From Owenia fusiformis (lineage: Eukaryota; Annelida; Polychaeta; Sabellida; Oweniidae): DNA of 60,000 nt. Each line of letters begins with the position of its first letter. The stretch's first letter is position 1. The notes under the pieces were generated by a model, which did no database searches, was not told where the DNA came from, and was given only the letters and a program-made list of their open reading frames with translations. The position numbers were made by a program, and so were the translations under genes. Positions 46,201-58,200 of this stretch are shown here, piece after piece. Location of the stretch: NCBI GenBank assembly GCA_903813345.2, contig CAIIXF020000010.1:23481740-23541739 (forward strand), given 5' to 3'.

Positions 46201-46248
46201 TGAGACCATGTCGGGGGAAGACATTGTCATTGATGATAGTTTATACAG
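46147..46248 (+). CDS. UBA6: UBA6 exon with likely start codon
   Basis: From the ATG at 46208 it reads [13 protein letters not shown], aligning with human MSTASVEIDDALY. Upstream the frame stays open to a TAA at 46142 (STTIKIAACKKPRIEDYVET), and a possible acceptor lies at 46145-46146. KKPRIED resembles the N-terminal basic stretch of some E1s. So the protein may start in an unseen upstream exon; the 46208 start is the conservative choice. Confidence 0.8.
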
Positions 46249-49200
46249 GTATTGTTGTTATATTTAACACCAGGGCTCTCACTAGCTATTTAGACTGTGG
46301 TGCAGCTATTCCAAAGTACCTTCCCAATTAATCCAATTGAATGAATATTGAATATATTCTCATTACGAATCAGATCCCATTTAATAAATTACAATGCAAA
46401 CTCTGATTGGCTCGGCGAGATCAAAGATTTATTGTAAACTGAAAGAGTGAAGATGAAGCTCTCTTTTAAGAAGTGAAGTTGAACGAATGCAAATGGTAAA
46501 TATAAATTAGAGTAATTTTGAAAACTAAACATGAACTGGTTTGCACCATTTTTCAAAACATTTCCTAGTGAGAACCCTGAATTGGCTTTAAACACAGACT
46601 GGTATCGAAAAAATTGTCTGCTTTGACGGAGCGTGCTATTTTGCATAGAAACACTAGGAAATCCACACAATTTATTTTTTACTCATATGTTTTGCTATAT
46701 CAAAGAAAATTACTGACTCCATGCAATGAATATAGCATTTGCGGGTAACTTTAACTTCTGTTTGAAGTCCAACAACGCTAAGAGTAAAAGCTATTGAAAA
46801 CGGCGTCAGAGTATCATACTCCAAAATGTACCATTTCTTTCATTTCTTTTTAATGGTACAATTAGCGACACGATAATATTTACATATGTTTTCAGCATAA
46901 CTCTGAAGGTATTAATGAGATCTTTATGTATTGGGTATTTTAATTTTTTTTATAAAAAATAATGTTTAAATTTTTTGTCTGCTGTGACGGAGCAGTTTCA
47001 AATCTGAAATACGTTATGAATTTAGATTTATAATATATCTCTTTATCACTACACGTTAGTGGAGGGAGCGTATCAAATCTCTTTCGTAAAGTATTCTGAA
47101 AAATAAAACGGAATAAAAGTACACAATTCAAATTCTGAGATGTATATACGACCACTCTTTAAGCTTCTTTTCTCAGTTTGTACTGTAATCCAAGTTATGC
47201 ATGGTTACTCGTGAAAATAACAGTCAACTTTATTTCAGTATAAGGTATTTGCCTTTCGTTGTGCCTACTGTGGATCCATCACCTGACATGGTCATTTTTT
47301 ATGGTAACTTATATACAGTGATATTATGTGGTAAAAGGTTATACATCTGTCGGAATTCAGGATGTCTGTGCGCTATTTCGAATAAATTCATATTAGCCCT
47401 ATTTACACTACACATGATATTCCAAGACGTCTAGGCGGAAACGTATTAGAAATATTATGTTGAGTTTACACCATGTTGATTCATGTTGATTTCAGTACAA
47501 ACCTCCAAAAATGCTACGAGTGGTCGTTTTTATATCTCAGATTTACATTACCCCAGATCTCCCAGAGGCTACTTGTCATAATATAGGAAAGTGATTTGTG
47601 ACGTTCTCTCTTCTAAGGGTACTTTTAAAAGGTATAATTTGAATCTTAAATTCTTAACGTAGTTCACAGTTAAAACTGCTCCGTCACAGCTGACAAAAAA
47701 TGTAAACATTATTTTTTATAAAAAATATTAAAAATACCCAATGCATCAAGATATCATTAATACCGTCAGAGTTATGCTGAAAACATATGTAAATATTATC
47801 TTGTCGCTATATTGTACCATTAAAAAGAAATAAAAGAAATGGTACATTGGGAGTATGATACCCTGGCGCCGTTTTCAATAGCTTTTACTCTTAGCGTTGT
47901 TGGACTTCAAACAAAAGTTAAAGTTACCCACAAATGATATACCCATTGCATGGAGTAAGAAACTTTCTTTGGTATAGCGAAACATATGAGTAAAAAAATA
48001 AATTGTGTAGGGTTTCTTAGTGTTTCTATGCAAAATAGCACGCTCCGTCACAGCGGACAAAATTTTCGATACCAGCCTGTGTTACACAGATTAAAGAGTA
48101 ATGTACATATTCCCCTATGCCTTTAACAATAGACTAGATGCAAGTAGAAATAATCTTGATATACCTCATTAAAATTGAGTCAAAGTTATATCATATTTGA
48201 AATCTACATGTAAAATTCGTCTAGAAATGTGGTTTTAAAAAGTGTTCATCAACTTCAATTTTCTTTGAAAATTCAAATTTCTTTGAAAATGTGACTTCCA
48301 GGTTGGGGAGATTCTCCACAGACCCCATGTTATAAAATCACAGAAAGTGAAATATCTTACCTTGTATTGGACAGATATTTTCTTTTAATGGACATATTTT
48401 AATTTGCATAACCATCAGATACTTAAGGCTAATATGAAAATTGAACCACTAAACCTGATGAATATTCAAGTTTAAGGGAACTTTCTACTATATCTGCCCC
48501 GAATTAGCCACCTGGTGGTAAAACTGGTAATTACCTACTCGTATCTAATAATTGGTCATTGTAAGTGGTTTTAAACACAATTTCTGTTTCATCATGTAAC
48601 AGAAAGAAAAATGTATTCAGGAGACTCATTCCAACTAACCTATTCCTTTTTCACCACACTGACTCATTTGTCTGATTATTCAAATTGAGTACATGCAAAA
48701 CATTCATACACTTGTTTTTATTTCAACCTAATCGTGAAAGTTTTCTTTTGAAATAACTCAAAAAAGAAAAGATTATGCAGAAACACATGAATACAAATAT
48801 GTACATGATAATGCTTCAGGTCTTTCAAAAGCCAAATGCATGTTTAAAATGCCTTTATAGTCTTTTTCGTGTCTTGTAACATTGTAGTCGGCAGAGATAT
48901 GTGTTGGGAGACAGTGCCATGCAGAGAATGGCTCGCTCCAATGTGCTGTTATCTGGACTAGGAGGGCTTGGGGTTGAAATAGGTAAATGCTACTCCTGAA
49001 CTATAGTTAGTCTTTGTATAAAAAACACTTACCTGATAAACACATATGACATCATCAACACATTCATTGCAAGGTTTGTTGATATGATTGATACCATACT
49101 ATAGTTTTTGTTAGAAAATGATCTTTCCCTCCCAAATCTTGGTATATTTCAACCAAATGTAGATTTAATATGTTTGTATTGTTTCATAAATACAAAAGTC

Positions 49201-52200
49201 ATATGTACACTTTTCATTTGAAGTGAACAACATAGCTGCTGTGATCTATGGCATCTCAGAAGCAATGTCTTGTAGGGATTGAACATATTGGAATAGGGCA
49301 CTAGCCCTTTAGTGTGAAATGTGTGTTTTCATTGACTGATACATTCAAATAACACACAGCTGCTATGGTCTGTACACAGTTGCTATGATCTATGGCATCT
49401 CAGAAGCAATGTCTTGTGGGGATTGACCATATTGGAATAGGGCACTAGCCCTTTAGTGTGAAATGTGTGTTTCATTGACTGATACATTCAAATAACACAC
49501 AGCTGCTATGGTCTGTACACAGTTGCTATGATCTATGGCATCTCAGAAGCAATGTCTTGTGGGGATTGACCATATTGGAATAGGGCACTAGCCCTTTAGT
49601 GTGAAATGTGTGTTTTCATTGACTGATACATTCAAATAACACACCAGCTGCAACTGAGTATGAAATGAAATTCATAAATCAAAATAATCTTAATCTTAAA
49701 ACATTGTTGTTTTTCAGCAAAAAATCTTGTACTGGCTGGAATCAAGGTAATTCATTTCCTCATAGTTTTTTATGTAAAAAATCATCCATCTTTATGTGAT
49801 ACTATGAATTATCACACGTTTCAGTATGAAATACAGGAAACATTCCATTAAAGGTAACACTGTATCAATCAGTATCGTCCATGAAAGCGAAGCTTGAGTG
49901 GTGATACATTCTTACTCACATGTCTGGGAGTTTTTTAAGCATTTGATTTGGTCAGTTGTGATTGTGTTCAATACGCAGTTTTCCAGGTAATTTTGATGCT
50001 ATTTTGAAATTGTATTATACTTTGGATGTTTTGAAATTTTGCTTTGAAATAACATGACATCGTATCGTTGTATTTGTACTTTTCTGTGAAAAAAATATGA
50101 CATACTGTTGTCTTCAGCCAGAAGTAATATAAACCAATGATGTCATATTGTTGCTTATGACTCCGTTGTGATACAGTCCACCTTATCACATGAAAATGAG
50201 TTCGGTGCCATGCATGTGATATGGAATGTGCATCATCACAATTGATCAATCAAAATGATTAGAAACTCCCTAACCGTGTGATTAAAGTATATATACGGCC
50301 ATTTTTTCACCAAAGTTACAATTCCCTCACATTGTTTCAAAGACAAAATCAAGGTAGATAACCAAAACACATGATATTCATAACAAAAAATAACTAAGTA
50401 AACATGCAATACATTTAAAATACAGCATTTGCTTGAATTTTCAGAGTTTGACAATCCTTGACGATAAAAAAGCGAGATATAGTGACTTAGGAACTCAATT
50501 CTTTCTTCATGAATCTGATGTGAAATCTGCGAGACTACGAAGTGATGCTAGTATTTCATCATTAGCTGAACTCAACCCTTATGTTACAGTAAAGCAATGT
50601 ACAGGTAGCTTGGATGAAAACTCTGGGCTAGATTTTCTGAAAGAATTTCAGGTATTCATAGTTTTACTAACCTCTGTGCTTAATACTTGGAAGACATTTT
50701 GACTAATACAGAAAGATTTGTGTCTGGTTCACCCACTATGTGATCACTTTTTTATCATATTTTTAAATCAGCAAAACCAATAAGTGCTAAATTATTATAA
50801 ACAGTCACCTTCATTCGACAAGGAAGAATTATGCTGAAGTGCTGAAACTTAGCAGATATTTCAATGGTCCATTATTTCAGTGTGTTGTGATGACTGAGGG
50901 GAGCTTGAAGTCCCAACTGAGAGTTGACGCATTCTGCAGGCTTCACAATATACAGGTATGAAACATACATCACTCTTACAAGTGGCAGTCTTGATGATTG
51001 TATGTATTTGTTAGTTGACTTGAGATAAGACATATACGTCGTACTAGGGGTGTGAGCTATTACACTTCAGAGAGATCATATATATTTATTTTAGAGTTAA
51101 TTTTATCCATGTATTCTCATAGTTTATAGTTAATTTTTAGTTAGATTAGTTTCTTAGTTTGTACATAGACTAATGTGTCATATATTATATATATATATAA
51201 GCTTAGGCTACTGTATGTATATGTTTGGGTGATAACATTGTCAGAATCATATGGAATATACATGTATTTATAATTGTAAAATTTACTTAAATAAAAATTA
51301 AATTATGTTTAACTGAAATAAATGATTTAAAAAAATTTACTTAATATGACAGGATCTAGGCTTAACACATTTTATTTAGCTTGGGTATGTTTTTGTTCTG
51401 ACACAAGAGATAAATCAAATGATAAAAATGTTATCCATTCTTCATTTTGGATACAGTGTTAAATTTTCAAAAGGCAAATGATAACTTCATGAAGAAATGA
51501 TATTTTCAGAGCACATGCATTAGGATGTCTTTAATTAAAATTCTCTTTTTCCCCAGAATGAAGATTTTGTGGGTTAAGAGCTAAAATTAAAATGAAATTA
51601 AAATCTATCTGCATGACATTTACATACTGCAGTGTTATTTTCCAGTTTATTTGTGGAGATGTTTATGGCGTGTTTGGGTCTGTGTTCTGTGATTTTGGCA
51701 ATGATTTTGAGATATTAGATCCTAATGGAGAGGAGCCTAAAGAAGTGTTTATTGCTACAATCACAAAGGTAAATCACATTAAAATGTGTATGAAAATATC
51801 TGGTTATGACAGTACGAATTTCAAAAAAGCAAATCCAGTATTGCTTATTACTTTTTAAAATATAAATCATGTATAACTTAGAGATGTTTAGACATTTTGT
51901 CTCCATTCTGGAAACTTCAACTGTAATTATCTGTATGAATCATGGAATTTGTCACACCTAGTGGCCAGAGGAGGTACTTATCACAACATTTGGGGTAATG
52001 ACAAGTGAATGTCATTCAAACAATATAATAAAAACATATGCATATACAACTGGAATAAATGATTTGGTAATACAGTATTCACAAAATTACTATTCAGGCC
52101 AACCCAGGAGTTGTGACATGTTTAGAAAATAGGATGCATGGGTTTGAATCGGGAGACACTGTCACATTCAAGGAGATTAAAGGAATGGATGTCCTGAATG

Positions 52201-55200
52201 GAAAACAATGCCAGATTAAAGGTATGAGATATTCTATTTCAAATTGTATGATATATGATGTAATCTCACAGAATGAAAAACATTGAGGTGATGCTTGGTC
52301 AAATATTTATTGTATTATTCGTTTGCTTAAAGAAATTTAATTCTGGGCCAAGAAATCATTTATTTGTCATGAACATAAATATAAATGGGCAATAACACCC
52401 TATGCAGACAGAGCCTGTGGGAAATATTGGGTGCGGAGCAAATGAGCGGAGGGTGCGGAGCTAACGGTTATTTTTGAATTTAAATTTGGGATATTTCTGA
52501 AACTAAGCCGTTTTGGGACTTCAAATATACCAAGATATGTGTATTTGACACCAAATATCAATACAATTGTGAAAATAGTAGCGCAATTCATTCTATAGCG
52601 ACGCAGTGTGCCTTAAACCTTTCCCAGACCTATATATTTTGAAATTATCCTTTTAATACTGAGTCCCCAGCATTCATAAAAAATGGTGTTCAAGGTGCAC
52701 TATCTATACAAATTATTTTTGCATCTTGGAAGCCAGGCAGTATCTGTGTGATTTTATAAAAATTCGGAAATGTTTTTCAGATATGAGCCCCCTCTAAATA
52801 TTGGGTGCGGAGCAGCTCCATAAACGTAGCTCCGCACCCAATATTTAGAGGGGCTCATATCTGAAGAACATTTCCGAATTTTTATAAAATCACACAAATA
52901 CTGCCTGGCTTCCAAGATGCAAAAATAATTTGCATGGGTAGTGTATCTTGAACACCATTTTTTATGAATGCTGGGGACGCAGTATTAAAAGGATAGTCTC
53001 AAAATATATAGGTCTGGGAAATGTTTAAGGCATACTGCGTCGCTATAAAATGAATTGCACTACTATTTTCACAATTTTATTGATATTTGGTGTCAAATAC
53101 ACATATCTTGGTATATTTGAAGTCCCAAAACGGCTTAGTTTCAGAAATATCCCAATTTTAAATTCAAAAATGACCGTTAGCTCCGCACCCTCCGCTCATT
53201 TGCGCCGCACCCAATATTTCCCACAGGCTCTGTCTGCATAGGGTGAATAATAGACTAATTTATAACATGTATGAAATGATGTTTATTGCAGTGGTGTCTC
53301 CTTATGCTTACTCTATATGCGACACAACTGGTCCTGAATTTAATCCACACACTGAGGGGGGTAAAGCTAGTCAATGCAAAGTCCCACAGAAGTTATCCTT
53401 TGTAAGTAGCCTTTCTGAATAAATGAATTATGCTTTGTTTTGTTCATGAGCAGTAACTGTCTGTCTATGGCGAAATGTAAATTGAAATAAATCACTCAAT
53501 GTTTTTACATTTTTCTTTTTTTTTACTTTGATATAGGTTCCATAATATCCTGCACAAGTTCTACACATGTTATTTTGTCCAGTGATTATAAAAAAAACTC
53601 TAAAACAATTCTTTTTATGTGTACATATGTTATTCTTTTAGAAATCCCTGGAAGATCAGCTGAATGATCCAAACATTCTACTTGCTGATTTAGCAAAGTT
53701 TCAGGTAATTATTACAAAAATATCATCAAGCGTATCAATATATTATCTGAATTTTGGTGAATGCAAATGTGTTTTCCCGTTTGACTTTTTACATGTGCAT
53801 GCTGACATGTTTGCATATCTTAAGAACTTGGCATACAATCTTGATAATCACTCTAAACCTCTGTGAAAATGAGAGTGTCAAAGACAAGTTTTGATTAGTT
53901 TTACTTCACAGTCCATATGCTTGATTGCGGGTTGACATCTTTTGCCTCAGCGTTTTTTTCAATATATTAATACTAACACTTTTTTATTTTCATTTTTCAG
54001 GCTCCGGCTAACATCCATCTTGCTATGATCTCGCTACACAAATTCCAAGAAGATCAAAATAGATTGCCAAATATCAGGTAGAGTGAATTGTGAAAACAAT
54101 ATCATTTCCCTTGTCAGTGTTGCAAAATGGAGAGGAATAAGCATGATTTGCATGTATCTAAAATAGTATTCCATGTAAGAATAATTCAAGGACTAGAGTT
54201 TCAGAGATTTTTTATGAAATAAATGGCATACTACCCAAATTTTGTGATTACGAGTGAACTTGAAAAGTGATTTTATCTTTTTAGTTGATACTGTGTTGTA
54301 ACTGTAAATACATATGTCAGGTCTGTAATTTTATTCCATTATTGTTTTCCATATACAGATGTGAGAAAGATGCAGGTGTTATGCTGAATATAGTGAAAAC
54401 TGTCAATTCCAAAATGGCTACCAAAATGGAGCAAATTGATGAGTCATTGATACGCCATCTATCCTACACTGCCCATGGCTGTTTTGCCCCATTATGTACT
54501 GCTCTTGGTGGAATTGTTGCACAGGAAGCCCTCAAAGCATTGACTGGCAAATTTACTCCTCTAAATCAATGGGTGAGGTTTTTGAGTTATTTTTTGATAT
54601 CCTTTCATTTTAGAAAAATGTTCATGAAATTTCTTCTTGGAGTTTGTTCAGATTTTTCTGTCTGACTGTAGTAAATGTACAATAAGTGGCAACTTTTTGC
54701 TTATAAGCACACTTGAAATCTTTCATTCCAAATCTTTCGAGTTGCAAGTTATGTTAAGTGTGTAATTATAACGTGTTTGATATATTTTTCTTATCGTGTG
54801 TTTATTATTATCTGATTTTCTGATCATTCTCGTCAATTCAGGGTACTACATATGTGTCTCTTAACTTTATTTCTTACTGATTCCACTCTTTTCCTCAAGA
54901 AAAGGCAGTTTAATCTTTAATTTCATTTTAATGAGAAGTCTTATCTTTGTGGAAAAGATGAGTCAATTGTAAATTAACTGTGGTAAAATTGGCTTAATCT
55001 GTGTAGATAAATTTAATATGTAATATTTTGTATTAGGTGAGATAAAATGTACCCAAAAATTTATTCCAGCTTCACTTAGATGCTATAGAGGTCCTTGATG
55101 ATCTCCAAGCTGAGTCCACCTCTTTCCAGCCAAGGTATGTCTCCAAGAACTTTTCACTGAAACAATACTAGTTATAAAAAGGTTTTTAAAATAGGAAGAT

Positions 55201-58200
55201 GCTCTACCCACCAAGCCTCTGATCAGTTTTAGAAGTTAAACAAACATTTGCTTTTCAGAATCATGTTCTTGAAAAGTTACTACATCCACTGAACTCAATT
55301 TAATAATTATGCAAGTGCAATAAATATGTATTTCTGTTAAAACAAAAGAAATATACTAGAATCATAGGTTTCTTTCCTAAAAGGAACAGAGCTTTAGAGT
55401 CGATTTCATGGTTTAAAACCTTCTCTGATGATTCTATTTTCGAATTATGCATGAAGGTCCATTCAAAGTCGATTTATGAACCTTTCAAAAGCCATGTTTA
55501 GACTGAGGATTTTAACTTTTATAATTTAGATTTTTTTTCGGTAGACCAGAGGTAAATTAACGAGCCGAGTAAATGGTGATAATGTTTTTTTATGGAACGG
55601 GGAAGTCAAAATATATATAATAGAAATCAAAGTGAGCATTTGAAGATCATTTAGAAGCATTTAAAATTAAATCCATGGCAAAATATTTGAAATAATCAAA
55701 ATATTTTCACACCAACCTCAGAGAACACACTTCCAGTTTTTTATAAAAAATATTTTCATGTATTTGTTCAATATCTGCTTAAATATGGTATGTAAAGTCA
55801 TTTTGATTGTTAAATTACAAAATAGGTAGGGTAAAAAATATGTCAAAGTCGTTTGATCTCGTCCCAGAAGCAATATTTTGTCATATCTGTCACCCAAAAT
55901 TTCTTTAAGTGCTCCATAAATGCATTATTGAAAATGATATGCCAAATATTTTATTTTTGACCCTTGAGCAATGCAACCTTACCTAGAGTAATGCAACCTT
56001 ACCTAGAGCAATGCAACCTTACCTAGAGTAATGCAACTGATCTGTATTACTAGTTATTGAACACACATTCTTAATTGCAGAGAGAATAGATATGATGCAT
56101 TGAGAATGTGTATAGGGGAGGAACTATGTCAGAAGCTGTCAAATCTGAGATTGTTCATGGTTGGATGTGGTGCTATAGGCTGTGAAATGATTAAGAACTA
56201 TGCAATGCTGGGTAAAATAAATCATTTTCACTTTGATCAATCAAAGTCATTGTTTCACTAGAAAGTGTGACTAGGTGAAATATCTCACATATGATGATGT
56301 ATCTCATACCAGAGTGGGTTTTGGGTAGATATAACCCGGGAATATATATCATATCTGAGGAGCGGGCAGGATATATTGTATATGTCCCGCTCCAGGCTAA
56401 ATGCGGGCAGATATAATATATCCATCCCGCTCCCGGGAATTTTTCAAAAAATTTAAAAAGTTTAAAGTTTAAATTTTTTTAAAAGTTTAAATGTTACAAT
56501 TTCATGGATTGAACCAAAGGAATATTACGAAAATGTAAAATATAACTTGTGCTTTTTCAATATAGGCCTATCTTGTCATTTGAAAAAGTTGGAAAAGGTT
56601 ATGTCTACCCCAAACCCACTCAAGTATGAGATACACCAGTTATGCACGGTCGGTTTTGTATAAAGGGTATATCCTATGGGAAATATTAATATTATCAAAA
56701 CCTCCCAGTACATAACCCTTATGAATATAATAGATTTTGGATACCTCTGAGATGTTTATGTGTGATATCAGTATGTCAACATGTAAGCGGTTCATTCATT
56801 TAAAGTTAGAATAAATGTATGTATGTATTAACAATAAACATTATTTCTTTTATCACACTTTTTCAAAGTGCTATGTTGTCGTCTATTGTCGTCATATTCT
56901 TACATATTGTTATTATTCTTTGTAGGCATAGGAACATCAGGGAAGGGCTTAATAACAATAACAGACAATGATCTTATTGAAAAGTCGAATCTCAACAGGC
57001 AGTTTCTCTTCCGTCCACACCATATACAGGTAATAATTACAATTTACATCATACTTTTTCACTACATATTCTTCTGTATATGCTTATTAGGTCCCCAAAT
57101 CACATGTATTGAGGTTAACAAGAGAAAGTATGTTCAGCATTCATTAAATTTATTAAAAACATTGTAAACAAATATAAAAATACAACTAGAGATGTAATAC
57201 ACTTCTTCATACATTTACAATTTTTTCATAAAAATCCTTTGATCACAATCTTACAACTATACAAGAAATGTGCATTGTAGAAAGCTAAAAGTGTAACAGC
57301 GGCTAAATCAGCCCTTGATATCAACCCTGAGCTGCATATAGACCCACATGAACATAGGGTAGGGCCTCAGACTGAGAGCACAGTGTATACAGATGCCTTC
57401 TTCACTGGTCAGGATATGTGTGTGAATGCACTAGATAATGTAGAGGCAAGGAAATACATGGACTCGTAAGTTTTAGTATATTTTTAAGATGCTTGTCAGG
57501 GATAGAAAGAGGGGTTTTTGGGAGGAAGTAGATGCCTCATAAACATTAGGGCCAGTAGCAGATTAAAATGTAAATTGAATACACACAGTACATTGTAGAG
57601 ATTAAAAAATATCATTATATCCTACAATTTTCCCTGTGACTCATCTCACTGACTTATTGGGATGCTATGGGATCTCAACCAGCATGAGAAAGGGATTATA
57701 GAGTTATATATTCCTGGCATAACTGGCACTATGGCTGCTTCTCAACAGCTTAAATTTATTTGATTTTCACCCGTGATAAGATAACCTCTGTATCAACCAA
57801 TACATTCAAATATATGCCATGCTTTGTGCTCATAACATTATACAATAATGTATTTATATCCTGCTCTGCTAAGATTTGTTCTCTTGTAAGGGATTCTTTA
57901 CGTGAACCCTGAAGTAAATGTTGTTGGAGAACTTCTAGCTCTGTCTCCCTTGTTAGATTTTCCAGATACCTGCAGTAGTATTCAGCTGGTGACTTTTCTG
58001 AAAATTTTATAAGTCTCATCAAAGTATACAATACAACTCCATAAACACCAGTAAAACTATGACTTGTAGTGTTTTTCTCTAACAGGTGAATCTCTGAGCA
58101 GTCTTTGTCTTGTAGATTCCTCAGATTCATATCATGTACTTCAATTGCTGTTGGATTTGTTATAGATTTAAGATGAAACCTACATACATCGTAGATGGTA

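Larger units (their letters stand above)
46249..48887 (+). other. UBA6 intron 1
   Basis: Contains the 1.5-kb inverted repeat and the second copy of the GATGCGAGTAG MITE. The remainder (48550-48880) is plain intron. Confidence 0.55.

Noticed and set aside
52400-53241. Two 63-codon mirror-image open frames
   Set aside because: Same sequence in the two arms of the palindrome. No homology, and initiation codons are not in a gene context.
54285-54665. 126-codon frame read as a separate gene
   Set aside because: Only 54359-54572 is coding, as UBA6 exon 11; both ends of the frame are intron read-through.
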